64,000 nt of DNA from Natronincola ferrireducens (GTDB taxonomy: Bacteria; Bacillota; Clostridia; Peptostreptococcales; Natronincolaceae): positions 1 through 64,000 of the forward strand of contig NZ_FNFP01000006.1 in NCBI RefSeq assembly GCF_900100845.1, written 5' to 3'. The translations under genes were made by a program, and so were the position numbers. A model generated the notes under the pieces. The model ran no database searches, was not told where the DNA came from, and saw only the letters and a program-made list of their open reading frames with translations. Positions 32,224-40,482 of this stretch are shown here, piece by piece. Each line of letters starts with the position of its first letter. Within the stretch, counting starts at the first letter, position 1.

Positions 32224-32814
32224 ATGAGATCATATATAAGAGTTTTTCATGCTGTTCCAGACGCACCAGCAGTAGATGTATATGCCAACGATTGTTTGAT
32301 AGTTAAAAATATTTCCTATAAACATGTCTCTCACTATTTAAGCTTGCCTGCAGGACCTACGAATATTAAAATATATCCTGCAGGTAGTAGGGTTAATCCT
32401 GTACTAGATGTCAATATAGTTGTACCTCCTATGGAAATTCTTACCGTTGCTGCTGTAGGAACTCTTTCTACCATTGAGCTACTTGTTATTGAAGAGCCTA
32501 AATTTTGTGCTCCATATTACAAAACCAATATAAGGTTCGGCCACTTATCCCCCAATGCACCAACGGTAGACATCACTCTTAAGGACGGCACAGTAATTTT
32601 TAGTAATGTGTCATTTAAAGATGTCACTGACTATATAAGGGTGGCACCAGGGATATATGAATTACAAGTAAGAATTGCAGGGACCAATCAAGTAGTACTA
32701 AACTTACCCTCTGTAGCCTTAAACCCTAAAAACTTCTACACTATATATGCAGTAGGGCTAGTTGGAGAAATGCCACCTTTAGAGGCACTGTTATCTTTGG
32801 ATAGAGTATGCTGA
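32224..32814 (+). CDS. DUF4397 protein (two tandem domains)
   Basis: This 196-residue protein consists of two DUF4397-type repeats. Residues about 2-85 have YIRVFHAVPDAPAVDVYAND and LPAGPTNIKIYPAG. Residues about 100-190 have NIRFGHLSPNAPTVDITLKD and VAPGIYELQVRIAGT. Each is a small beta-sandwich. There is no signal peptide, although many relatives are surface or coat proteins. The ribosome site is GGAGGGAG. Its role is unknown; it sits among other likely structural proteins. Confidence 0.85.
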   Translation: MRSYIRVFHAVPDAPAVDVYANDCLIVKNISYKHVSHYLSLPAGPTNIKIYPAGSRVNPVLDVNIVVPPMEILTVAAVGTLSTIELLVIEEPKFCAPYYKTNIRFGHLSPNAPTVDITLKDGTVIFSNVSFKDVTDYIRVAPGIYELQVRIAGTNQVVLNLPSVALNPKNFYTIYAVGLVGEMPPLEALLSLDRVC

Positions 32815-33007
32815 TAAATCAAATCATTAAAGAAGAGCTTCTCAATAAATCCAAAGGGAGCAAAGGGGCCCTAATATTATGAAATTTGTATATTATTATC
32901 TTTTTTCTATCAAAATCCCTGTTGAGTGTTGCGTCTTGATAGATAAGAAATAAGTTTAAAACAGTGGCTTAGAAGGTTTAGTATAAAAATTAAAAGGCAA
33001 TGCAATG

Positions 33008-33039
33008 TTCCCTAGACAACAAGTTTAGGGAATTTTTTT
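33008..33039 (+). terminator. Terminator-like repeat, copy D
   Basis: TTCCCTAGAC (33008-33017) pairs with GTTTAGGGAA (33023-33032) around AACAA, followed by seven T. It is a strong intrinsic terminator. The upstream part (CCTGTTGAGTGTTGCGTCTTG, ATAGATAAGAAATAAG) resembles that of copy B. Confidence 0.75.
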
Positions 33040-33108
33040 CCTTGATATGCCGTCTCTGGTGATTTTAGTGAACCATAGTAACTTTAAATGTGCAACAAAC
33101 CACCATAA

Positions 33109-33294
33109 GGAAAAATATCGTATAAAAAACTAATCCTAACATCCATTAAAGTAGGAGTAGAGGGCATTCTAAGGGATCTGAAAATGACAGGTATGGATGA
33201 TACCGTTTTTGCAGGCATCTTAAGCAGCATAGGCACGATTGTAGCAACCTTTGTCAACGGATTTAGAAATGACGAGGGGAATATCCTTAAATGA
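33109..33294 (+). pseudogene. Open fragment of an unknown gene
   Basis: Sixty-one codons are open between stops. They include KLILTSIKVGVEGILRDLK and MTGMDDTVFAGILSSIG followed by TIVATFVNGF, a polar then hydrophobic pattern like the end of a membrane protein. There is no ribosome site at the start. It overlaps the start of the chemoreceptor frame. I cannot name the family. Confidence 0.3.
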
Positions 33295-33490
33295 ATTTAT
33301 ACAATCCTTAGTTACTGGGATACCAGAAATTACTGTTCAAATGTTACTTTTTTCATGGTTGATATTTAAATAGGAAAAAAGAAGAAGTGAAAAAACAGCA
33401 GAAAAATGGAATCAATTACTAAATAAAATTGTTGAAGAGAAACGACAAACTACACAAAGCGTAAACCGATTATTAGAAGAAATTACTAGA
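33269..33490 (+). pseudogene. 5' part of the chemoreceptor gene, cut by an amber codon
   Basis: In the same frame as the chemoreceptor, an ATG at 33269 opens TRGISLNEFIQSLVTG and IPEITVQMLLFSWLIFK, a membrane-anchor-like helix. TAG at 33371-33373 interrupts it, and the frame then continues without a break through a charged helix ([16 protein letters not shown]) into the receptor. This suggests an original N-terminal anchor lost by one nonsense change. Confidence 0.5.
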
Positions 33491-34633
33491 ATGGATGCTA
33501 TGAGAGACATGATTAAGAGTATTCATACTCAAACAGATTCTTTACATATTATGGTAGGTAGTAGTGAAGAATTAACTGCATCTATTGCGGATGTATCAAA
33601 TATTGTGCAAGAAGTGGCTAACGATACCAATAGGGTAAATCACGGTGTAGAAATTGGTATGGAAAACATGGAAAAATCAATGGACTTTGTTATTAAATCC
33701 TTTGAAGAAATGAAGAAGATAAATGTCGAAATGAATGAAGTAAAAGACAAAACTAATGCTATTAATCAAGTTATAGATATAGTAAAGACTATTGCTGGAC
33801 AGACAAATTTATTAGCTTTAAATGCCGCCATAGAGGCAGCTAGAGCTGGGGAGCATGGAAGAGGATTTGCAGTTGTTGCTGATGAGGTGAAAAAATTAGC
33901 AGAACATACAAAAGTTTCAGTGGAAGAAGTACAAAGAAATATTATTGAGTTACAAGAAGCTATAGATTCATCGGTAAATCAAATGAATGAAACCACATCA
34001 CAACTTGATTCAGGAAAAAGTTTTGTTAATGAAACATTAAGTACTATAGGTGGAATAGGTGAAGATATTAAGAGAATTAGTGATGCTATAATGCAAGTAG
34101 CTGCAACCGCTGAAGAACAAACAGCAGCCACTGAAACTTTTTCACAAGGTACTGTTCATATTTCAACTGAAGCGGATTTTATCCTCAGGAACAGTGATAG
34201 TACTGGACAGGCAATATATGAGGCTAGCAAAGAGCTTGATAAAATTAGGATGAATTTAGTACGTAATAGAGGACTTCTAAAAGATGAAGATATGATAGAT
34301 ATCTATAAAACAGATCATTTGCTATGGCGTTGGCGGATATATAATATGCTTTTAGGCTATGAAAAGGTGGACATTAATGTAGTTGGAGATTATAAGCAGT
34401 GTGGCTTAGGTAAGTGGTATTATAGTATTGATTGTCATAAACTTAACAGTATACAAGCCTTTAAACAAATGGAGAAGCCACATATAGAGCTTCACCAAAC
34501 TGCTAAAGAAGCGGTAAATGCCTACAATAGGGGAGATATTTCAGAGGCGGAAAGAGGTCTTTTACAAATGGATGAATATTCAAAAATTGTATTTGGGTAT
34601 CTTGAAGAACTAAAAACAAAAATCTCATCATAA
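33491..34633 (+). CDS. Methyl-accepting chemotaxis protein with C-terminal CZB zinc domain
   Basis: This 380-residue protein has residues about 20-250 as the receptor signalling coiled coil with the conserved hairpin tip ([20 protein letters not shown] and [16 protein letters not shown]). Residues about 270-375 match the chemoreceptor zinc-binding domain CZB, with [23 protein letters not shown] and [12 protein letters not shown]. No sensor or membrane segment lies within this frame, so as annotated it is a soluble receptor; but see the upstream in-frame part and amber codon. ATG 33491 has a poor ribosome site. CZB receptors respond to zinc, pH or oxidants. Confidence 0.85.
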   Translation: MDAMRDMIKSIHTQTDSLHIMVGSSEELTASIADVSNIVQEVANDTNRVNHGVEIGMENMEKSMDFVIKSFEEMKKINVEMNEVKDKTNAINQVIDIVKTIAGQTNLLALNAAIEAARAGEHGRGFAVVADEVKKLAEHTKVSVEEVQRNIIELQEAIDSSVNQMNETTSQLDSGKSFVNETLSTIGGIGEDIKRISDAIMQVAATAEEQTAATETFSQGTVHISTEADFILRNSDSTGQAIYEASKELDKIRMNLVRNRGLLKDEDMIDIYKTDHLLWRWRIYNMLLGYEKVDINVVGDYKQCGLGKWYYSIDCHKLNSIQAFKQMEKPHIELHQTAKEAVNAYNRGDISEAERGLLQMDEYSKIVFGYLEELKTKISS

Positions 34634-34693
34634 AACAAATAAAATACTAAGATATAGGTTGTATATAAAGTGAATATTGGAGTGCATTTTATG

Positions 34694-34730
34694 TTCCCTC
34701 AGACTAATAAGTTTGGGGGAATTTTGTTTT
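34694..34730 (+). terminator. Terminator-like repeat, copy E
   Basis: TTCCCTCAGAC (34694-34704) pairs with GTTTGGGGGAA (34711-34721), using wobble pairs, around TAATAA, followed by TTTTGTTTT. It stands 60 bases after the chemoreceptor and terminates it. It is related to copies A-D. Confidence 0.75.
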
Positions 34731-34823
34731 CGGAGGTTAACTTTTACCCAAAACTCAAGGAATACTCTGGAGCAGAATTTTTACCAATTTAATATGTTAT
34801 TAAGGAAAAAAAATTTCCTTATA

Positions 34824-34852
34824 TTTACAAACAAACTACTATGTGGTACAAT
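34824..34852 (+). promoter_or_regulatory. Sigma-A promoter for the PadR operon
   Basis: TTTACA (34824-34829) and TACAAT (34847-34852) are 17 bases apart, 40 bases before the start codon. An inverted repeat (TAAGGAAA at 34801-34808, TTTCCTTA at 34814-34821) sits just upstream and might be an operator. Confidence 0.6.
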
Positions 34853-34891
34853 ATAGCTAAACTATTATGCAGTGCAAGGTAGGTGAAGGTT

Positions 34892-35215
34892 ATGGTAGAT
34901 CGTTCCCAATTAATGCGAGGGACGTTAGAAGGGTGTATAGTTAAGATCATAAGTGAAGAAGAAACATATGGTTATGAAATAGTATCTCGACTAAGAGATT
35001 ATGGATTCGAAGACGTAGGAGAAGGTTCAACTTATCCTATTCTAGTACGACTTGAGAAAAAGAAAATAATATCTTCTATTTACAAAGAGTCTCCCCTTGG
35101 ACCAAAGAGGAAATATTATTTTTTAACTGATATAGGAAAAGAATTTTTAAGAGAGTTTGAAATTGTATGGAACAATGTGAAAATTTCTGTAGATAGAATA
35201 ATGAAGGGAGAATGA
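34892..35215 (+). CDS. PadR family transcriptional regulator
   Basis: This 107-residue protein is a winged helix with the PadR pattern: RGTLEGCIVKIISEEETYGY, EIVSRLRDYGF, STYPILVRLEKKK and PLGPKRKYYFLTDIGKEFL, followed by a dimerisation helix. ATG 34892 is preferred, with AGGTGAAGG upstream; GTG 34883 is also in frame. It is followed after 4 bases by a DUF1048-like membrane protein, a standard pairing in which PadR represses its own operon. Confidence 0.9.
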   Translation: MVDRSQLMRGTLEGCIVKIISEEETYGYEIVSRLRDYGFEDVGEGSTYPILVRLEKKKIISSIYKESPLGPKRKYYFLTDIGKEFLREFEIVWNNVKISVDRIMKGE

Positions 35216-35219
35216 GAGT

Positions 35220-35903
35220 ATGTTTGCAAATGAAGTAAACCTACTAAAAACAGAAAATGAAATACAATCAAAAAACTTAAGAGAATATGACCAGCGAGTT
35301 ATTAAGGATATTATGAAAAGTATGAGTATGTTTAAGGTTAATTCATATGATGCACAAGTGATTCAAAGGGATTTGATAGGAATGGCACATGAACTGAAAT
35401 TGAGGGATTCCAGTTTGCAAGAGGCCATAGGGGATGATGTGAAAGGGTTTACTCATGAAATTATTAAGAATAGTGGTGGTCCATGCAAGAGGGAGATTAC
35501 ACTTAATTTTTTTCTTAAGCTATCAGGATACTTTTTTGCTTGGTTTACACTATTAGCTATTGGAGCCTATGGGAGCCTGTCATGGGATGCAAACCCAATT
35601 ATATATTTTTACTACTTTGGAGCTGTGTTAATAACATTTATAACAGAGGGGGTTATAGCACCACTCTTTAGTACTGACAAGGGACCTAAAAAAAAGTTAC
35701 AATCATTAATCTCAATCCTATTATTTATCTTACTAACTTTTATTATATTCTCAATAAATGATAAGACATATACCACAGAAGTAAAAGGTGGGGTCATTAT
35801 TGTGGTATCAGGGTTAGTATACTTAATCACAAAGTATTTGAATTCAATCAATATTCGTAGACTAGCCAAAGATAAAAAGCACTTTATCAATGACTTAAAG
35901 TAG
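35220..35903 (+). CDS. Membrane protein with DUF1048-like helical N-terminus, PadR-associated
   Basis: This 227-residue protein has residues 1-90 as a charged helical region (DQRVIKDIMKSMSMFKVNSY, HELKLRDSSLQEAIGDDVKG) and five hydrophobic segments to the end (GYFFAWFTLLAIGAYG, IIYFYYFGAVLITFI, LISILLFILLTFIIF, GGVIIVVSGLVYLI). The layout matches small multi-pass proteins encoded beside PadR regulators. The function is unknown, with membrane stress or antimicrobial response the usual guess. Confidence 0.75.
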   Translation: MFANEVNLLKTENEIQSKNLREYDQRVIKDIMKSMSMFKVNSYDAQVIQRDLIGMAHELKLRDSSLQEAIGDDVKGFTHEIIKNSGGPCKREITLNFFLKLSGYFFAWFTLLAIGAYGSLSWDANPIIYFYYFGAVLITFITEGVIAPLFSTDKGPKKKLQSLISILLFILLTFIIFSINDKTYTTEVKGGVIIVVSGLVYLITKYLNSINIRRLAKDKKHFINDLK

Positions 35904-35913
35904 TTCACTATAG

Positions 35914-36024
35914 AACAAGATAGACCCAGGGGCTCCATCTTCCTTAGATGTTTTGAGGGATGAATATCAGCGATTAAAACAATTAGTTTTAGATGCCAAG
36001 GATATCTTAGAGGGGAGTAGATGA
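35914..36024 (+). pseudogene. C-terminal coding fragment, unknown gene
   Basis: Open codons read DPGAPSSLDVLRDEYQRLKQ then LVLDAKDILEG and stop, with an in-frame TAG at 35911 and no start codon. It looks like the helical tail of a deleted gene. Confidence 0.35.
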
Positions 36025-36028
36025 CCTA

Positions 36029-36328
36029 ATGAAAAATAAAACTAAAAGGGTATTTTGGGGATTCTTTTATAATGGAGTAAGGGAGGAATTAAGAAGGGGA
36101 ATAAAGTGGAGGGATATGTATCTATTTACAAAAACTATTATCACAGATGATGGGATGAAGGCTTTATGGGATGTGGATAACCTTGCATTAACAGAGGCCA
36201 GGAATGAAATTATAGTTCAAAAAGGAAATATAGTGGTGCATATGCTAGGGGATATTGATTTTGATGATAGACAAACAAGGGAAGTGATCATTAATAGATT
36301 TTTTACGGATGCGCTATTTGAAGACTAA
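36029..36328 (+). CDS. Small unknown protein
   Basis: This 99-residue protein has a basic N-terminus (KNKTKRVFWGFFYNGVREEL) and a mixed alpha/beta rest (YLFTKTIITDDGMKALWDVD, GNIVVHMLGDIDFDDRQ). There is no membrane segment and no recognised family. GAGGGGAG lies 11 bases upstream. Bases 36329-36540 after it contain AT-rich sequence with no gene. Confidence 0.5.
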   Translation: MKNKTKRVFWGFFYNGVREELRRGIKWRDMYLFTKTIITDDGMKALWDVDNLALTEARNEIIVQKGNIVVHMLGDIDFDDRQTREVIINRFFTDALFED

Positions 36329-36548
36329 TAAAAATATTATGCAAATGAAGTTAAACGTCAAGGAGTAAGATTAACTATTATAGCATAAGTAATGGAATAT
36401 ATAGTATTATTATTATCCAATTAGACAACAAATTTAAATGAGGGTATTTAATAAAATAAATTTTTTTAGGAATAACACCATTTTACAGCCAGTGCATATT
36501 TTATACTAGGGCTAGGGATAGTCTAATATAAAAAGAGAGGTGATATAC

Positions 36549-36752
36549 ATGACAGATATCGTTAAAGAAAATAGAGGGATTGTAGGAGGTATATTTGGAA
36601 AAGATAGCACGTTACTATTTTTCTTCTTGCTACTAGTTATTATCCTCTGTAACTGTCGTACTTTACACGGTATATCAGGAGATGAATTACTATTCTTCTT
36701 CCTATTATTAGTAGTATTATTTATGGGCCCAAGGATATGTGGAGGTTGGTAA
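36549..36752 (+). CDS. Small hydrophobic protein with twin FFLLLV segments
   Basis: This 67-residue protein has two near-repeat hydrophobic stretches: LLFFFLLLVIILCNCRT and LLFFFLLLVVLFMGPRI. The DNA repeats too (a TACTATT-TTCTTC word). The N-terminus is polar. ATG 36549, with GAGAGGTGA, is preferred over GTG 36540. It resembles the short hydrophobic spore proteins of clostridia in style (two FFLLLV blocks, Cys pair). A strong terminator follows. Confidence 0.7.
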   Translation: MTDIVKENRGIVGGIFGKDSTLLFFFLLLVIILCNCRTLHGISGDELLFFFLLLVVLFMGPRICGGW

Positions 36753-36819
36753 ATAAGATAAAGTACAGGGGAAGAAGCATCTGAAAAGATAATAAATTCA
36801 CTCAATAATTCACACCTCT

Positions 36820-36855
36820 AAAAAGTGCTAGAGAGTTTAATCTCTAGCACTTTTT
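36820..36855. terminator. Intrinsic terminator (bidirectional)
   Basis: AAAAAGTGCTAGAGA (36820-36834) pairs perfectly with TCTCTAGCACTTTTT (36841-36855), 15 bp with a GTTTAA loop. Confidence 0.9.
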
Positions 36856-36942
36856 GCTGGCTATTATGGGTAATCTATCTCTTGCTATAAAAATATGGGG
36901 TATAAAATGGAAAGTCATAATGATTAGTTGTCTATACAAAAT

Positions 36943-36967
36943 AAATGGGTGGTAATGCCACCCATTT
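36943..36967. terminator. Hairpin, possible terminator for the minus-strand remnant
   Basis: AAATGGGTGG (36943-36952) pairs with CCACCCATTT (36958-36967). It lies just past the stop of the CoA-transferase remnant. A similar AAATGGGTGG word occurs at 26642. Confidence 0.55.
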
Positions 36968-36995
36968 AAAATTATGTTGGTGTTGTTGTTTTGTA

Positions 36996-37280
36996 TTAAG
37001 GAGTGTTTCCAAACTCCTTTGACCGATAATCAAAGGGGTCAATTTGTTTCAGAACACTTAACTCCTTGTTTGATGGCGGTTCTGTATATTTCAATTCATC
37101 GTAGATAACCTCAAATCCTGTATTTTCAATAACTTCTTCTAAAGATGAGGTTGGATGGATGGAGTCCAACTGCAGTCTATTGTTTTTGAATTCAAAAACA
37201 CATAGGGGAGTAATGATTTTCCAAATGTTTCCCCCGCTGTAATTGTCACAAAAGGCTCTGGCCTTAAAAACGATAGGAGA
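36996..37280 (-). pseudogene. CoA-transferase subunit B remnant (C-terminal)
   Basis: The minus strand reads AFCDNYSGGNIWKIITPLCV, FEFKNNRLQLDSIHPTSSLE, EVIENTGFEVIYDE and LKQIDPFDYR, then stop. This is the C-terminal pattern of glutaconate/oxoacid CoA-transferase beta subunits. About two-thirds of the gene and any alpha-subunit gene are missing. Between 37280 and 37933 I see no gene, only AT-rich sequence and the terminator at 37614. Confidence 0.65.
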
Positions 37281-37613
37281 TATAATAAAATTTTAAAACA
37301 ATCTATCTCTCAAAGAATTAGTACTCTTAATCTACTCAAAAACCAAGAATAACTATTCAATTGAGGATATTTACCACCATTTAAATATTGCATAGTTAAT
37401 TTTAAAAATCAGCTATGTGTTTGGGGGTAATCTACCCTAAAAACATGAATATATATGGATAATAAATCATATCTATCCATGTTTGGCAATTTCGCTTTTT
37501 AAATTGCCTATGTATAGTTAATTACTGCTATCATTACTCAAAAAGGAATTATCTATCCTCCCTACGATAAAAATTTAGCTACTATATTTGAATAAAAATA
37601 AAATCAATAGAAG

Positions 37614-37645
37614 AACCCCACCATTATTTTGGTGGGGTTTCTTTG
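37614..37645 (+). terminator. Intrinsic terminator
   Basis: AACCCCACC (37614-37622) pairs with GGTGGGGTT (37631-37639), followed by TCTTTG. No intact gene lies immediately upstream on the plus strand. Confidence 0.8.
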
Positions 37646-37933
37646 TTAAGGATAGCATTTAGCATTGTAGAATAGAATAGGGTATACTTAAAGATGTGAA
37701 AATAAACTGTAGATTTTATGTAAAAAGGATAAATAAAACAGTTTAGATTTCAAAAAGAAAAGAAAAAAAGTAGTGTTTGATCCTATGAATAAGCATTTGT
37801 AGAGTTGGGCAGTACTTAATTCTGACTTATTATATTACTTTTCCACCAAAATATAATTATAGGACTACTTTTTTAAAAATTCTCTGTAACGAAAGAGCAA
37901 AAAATAACACTAATCTATTGAAGGGAGGGTTTT

Positions 37934-38434
37934 ATGTTATCTGTTCAAGAAGTATATGAAAACTATAAACAAGATGTATTCTATTACTTAATAAGTCTTA
38001 CACATAACCCTGCCTTGTCAGAAGATTTGGTATCGGAAACTTTTCTGAGTGCAATCAAGTCACTTCCAAACTTTAAAGGTGATTCAGACATAAAGACATG
38101 GCTATTCTCTATTGCACGCTATAAATGGTACGAGTACTTGCGAAAAAAGAAAGATGATATTGGTCTTGATGATATGACTGAGATATATTTTTCAGAACAA
38201 TTAAGTCCCCTCGATTCAATGATTGCAAAAGATATGTACAACAGAGTGATATCACTTTTAGAAATCCATGATGACAAGGTAAAAGGAGTTGTGATGATGA
38301 GGATAGAGGGTTATTCTTTTTATGAAATATCCTTGAAGTTTGGAATATCCGAAAGTTCAGCACGGGTAATTGATTTTCGTACCAAGAAAAAAATTAGAGA
38401 AATTTTAGAAAAGGAGGATCTGCACCATGAATAA
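37934..38434 (+). CDS. ECF-type RNA polymerase sigma factor
   Basis: This 166-residue protein has region 2 at about 8-75 (DVFYYLISLTHNPALSEDLV, ETFLSAIKSL, IKTWLFSIARYKWYEYLRKK) and region 4 at about 105-160 (VVMMRIEGYSFYEISLKFGI, SESSARVIDFRTKKKI). It is followed with an 8-base overlap by a gene with a zinc-finger anti-sigma motif. It should direct transcription of an envelope-stress regulon, probably including its own operon. TGTAAC at about 37889 could be part of an ECF -35, but no clear -10 partner is visible. The ribosome site is AAGGGAGGG. Confidence 0.92.
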   Translation: MLSVQEVYENYKQDVFYYLISLTHNPALSEDLVSETFLSAIKSLPNFKGDSDIKTWLFSIARYKWYEYLRKKKDDIGLDDMTEIYFSEQLSPLDSMIAKDMYNRVISLLEIHDDKVKGVVMMRIEGYSFYEISLKFGISESSARVIDFRTKKKIREILEKEDLHHE

Positions 38435-38969
38435 AATTTCCTGTGAAACCTGTATTGATCTTATGCCCCTTGTAAAAGATGGGGTGGCAAGTGAAGATAG
38501 CAGAAAACTAGTTTTAGAACATCTACAGGATTGTGGATTTTGCAAGATCGAATACGAAAAAAGTCACCTCCTTCCACCCCCAATGGACGAGGAGCGGGTG
38601 TTGAAGAAACTGAAAAGCAAACTTTTTCGGGGCGTCCTTGCTATTATTATTGTGGGGGCACTTTTTGGAATTGGCCTTACAGAAAGTGAAGGAATGTTTT
38701 ATAATATAATCATCATGCCCTTGATCGGTGGAATCTCCTATTTTGCTTTGAAGAAAACAGCATACTATGTTCCTATTGGTGTGTTTATTCTCTCTTATGG
38801 GTGGAGTTTTATTCGATATAGTATCGCCGGTATATTTTTGGACGTTAATATTATTAATGCATTGGTTGCCCCTGCATTCTGGGGATTAATTTACGGCGGC
38901 CTATGTCTGCTTGGAGTTGTCATAGGGGTTTTATTAAAATTTGCATTTAGAAAAGAGGTAGAAAAATGA
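38427..38969 (+). CDS. Anti-sigma factor with zf-HC2 domain
   Basis: This 180-residue protein has an N-terminal zinc-binding anti-sigma domain (CETCIDLMPLVKDG, then HLQDCGFCKIEYEK: the H-x3-C-x2-C motif), then four hydrophobic helices from about residue 65 (GVLAIIIVGALFGIGL, IIMPLIGGISYFAL, VPIGVFILSYGW, GLCLLGVVIGVLLKF). It should hold the adjacent sigma factor at the membrane. AAGGAGG lies inside the sigma gene. Confidence 0.88.
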   Translation: MNKISCETCIDLMPLVKDGVASEDSRKLVLEHLQDCGFCKIEYEKSHLLPPPMDEERVLKKLKSKLFRGVLAIIIVGALFGIGLTESEGMFYNIIIMPLIGGISYFALKKTAYYVPIGVFILSYGWSFIRYSIAGIFLDVNIINALVAPAFWGLIYGGLCLLGVVIGVLLKFAFRKEVEK

Positions 38970-39790
38970 ATAAAGCAACTAAAATACTTGCTGGCATCAC
39001 AGCAGTTATGCTAATCATAATGCTATTGTACTTTGCAAACGGACTACTGGGAAACCCCGTTTCAAAACTACTTGCAGAACGTAGCGTACCTAAATATATT
39101 GCAGAAACCTATCCAGATATGGATTTAGTTGTTGATGGGATAAACTATAATTTTAAAACAGGTGGATACTCTGCCTATATAAAATCACCTACCAGTATTG
39201 ATACCCACTTCTATTTGGAGGTTTCTCTAATAGGTAAGGTGATCAGTAATTCATATGAAGATGGGGTGCTAAGCGGATGGAACACAGGGAATCGAATTAG
39301 TTCAGAATACCGCACAATGGTAAACAAAATATTTGATGATCCAGATTTTCCCTATTCCAGCGAAATTGGCTTTGGTGATATTCCAATTGTAAAGGGTGAT
39401 GTTGAAATTGGATACCCAGAACCAAACTACGGAATTTTGTTAGGAGAGTTAGAGCTTGATAAAATCTATGACATAAAGGAGCTTGCAAAATCTGGGGGAC
39501 ATGTTGTTTTTTATGCACAAAGTGAAGAAGTCAGTGTCGAAATGGCAAGTGAAATTCTGATAGACCTAAAAAAATTTTTTCAACAAGCAGAGGTACCCTT
39601 TTATGCAATAGATTTTTATTTGGAAAAACCTCGAAGTGATGATGGTTTACCGAATCAGGATACTACGAGAATTGGTGTAAATAATTTTCTTTATAGCGAT
39701 ATTTATGAAGAGGATATGGAAGAACGATTATCCATAGCCGTCAAAAAGCTTCAAGATTATTATGCAAAAGAAGATGCAAAAATGAAATAA
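38966..39790 (+). CDS. Unknown membrane-anchored extracytoplasmic protein of the sigma operon
   Basis: This 274-residue protein has one N-terminal helix (ILAGITAVMLIIMLLYFANG) and a large mixed alpha/beta extracytoplasmic part (MDLVVDGINYNFKTGGYSAY, DIKELAKSGGHVVFYAQSEE). It overlaps the anti-sigma gene by ATGA. Proteins of this size and layout (like Bacillus YfjL) often occur in such operons. It may be a sensor or a product of the response; function not established. Confidence 0.75.
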   Translation: MNKATKILAGITAVMLIIMLLYFANGLLGNPVSKLLAERSVPKYIAETYPDMDLVVDGINYNFKTGGYSAYIKSPTSIDTHFYLEVSLIGKVISNSYEDGVLSGWNTGNRISSEYRTMVNKIFDDPDFPYSSEIGFGDIPIVKGDVEIGYPEPNYGILLGELELDKIYDIKELAKSGGHVVFYAQSEEVSVEMASEILIDLKKFFQQAEVPFYAIDFYLEKPRSDDGLPNQDTTRIGVNNFLYSDIYEEDMEERLSIAVKKLQDYYAKEDAKMK

Positions 39791-39900
39791 GAAGAATCAC
39801 TGTGAAAAGTGTACCAAAAGGGATAAAAAAACTGATAATTAGACGGCAAAATACAACATAGAAATAAGAGTAGGACGAAAAACTATTTAAAGATGATTTT

Positions 39901-40429
39901 ATGGAGAAACTAATCAAAAATTTTTTATTTGAATATATAAAGAAGAACAGAAAAAGGTTTGACTTACAATCATTGGAGAATTATGTAATAAACAGCTATA
40001 AGGGAGAAAATCTTTATTTATCTAATGGAGGCTATTTACAATTTTATAGGTAAATGAGTATCTTAAAAGAAAAGCAGTATATCAAGGAAATAAAATCCTC
40101 CAGCTATAATGGCTATCATCCTCCATTAAAGACGAAGTGGCAGATTATATTTGAAGAAGGCAGGTCAGAATGGAATAAATCAAAAATGCTTAGGTTGCCT
40201 GATTATTTAGATTTTACATATTATATAAATTATCCATCCCAAAATGGTGGATCTCTTAAACTGGAAATACAAATATATAGAACCTGGAGTTTGTGATGGA
40301 ATCCAGTAGAGTGTTAGAATCATAAAAAATCGTCGAAATATAAAGAAGTATGGTGATAATAAATTCCGAGATGAATGGGATGAATTTTGCAAGCTAATTA
40401 GAAATATAAGTGGTAAGAGTTTTAGTTAG
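39901..40429 (+). pseudogene. Decayed gene, weakly like Wadjet JetD (DUF3322) proteins
   Basis: A frame starting MEKLIKNFLFEYIKKNRKRF is interrupted by TAA (40051-40053) and TGA (40294-40296) but otherwise stays coherent: QYIKEIKSSSYNGYHPPLKT, RLPDYLDFTYYINYP and, in another frame at the end, YGDNKFRDEWDEFCKLI. The order (helical start, winged-helix-like middle with K-S-S/N-G/P-L, and a YYL-x-x-P motif) recalls the N-terminal part of JetD-type proteins. This is a resemblance from memory, not a proven match. No jetABC-like gene is present. Confidence 0.35.
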
Positions 40430-40482
40430 TGAATAGTTGTAAAAAATACAAAATGTAAATTTTAGAATTGGTGGGGTGAAGT

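Noticed and set aside
14578-33373. All of several in-frame nonsense codons (14578 region, 26295, 29178, 33371) are TAG, hinting at amber decoding as pyrrolysine
   Set aside because: TAG is also used as the normal terminator of intact genes here (cytochrome b5-like, hypC, hypD, histidine kinase), none of the interrupted genes is a methylamine methyltransferase, and 39901-40429 is broken by TAA and TGA. Ordinary nonsense mutations explain it.
36598-36735. Internal repeat in the FFLLLV gene considered as a possible CRISPR-like or minisatellite repeat
   Set aside because: Only two copies, both in frame and coding for hydrophobic helices; no spacers.
37280-37613. Possible transposase remnant in AT-rich sequence
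   Set aside because: Short open stretches only; no recognisable motif in any frame.
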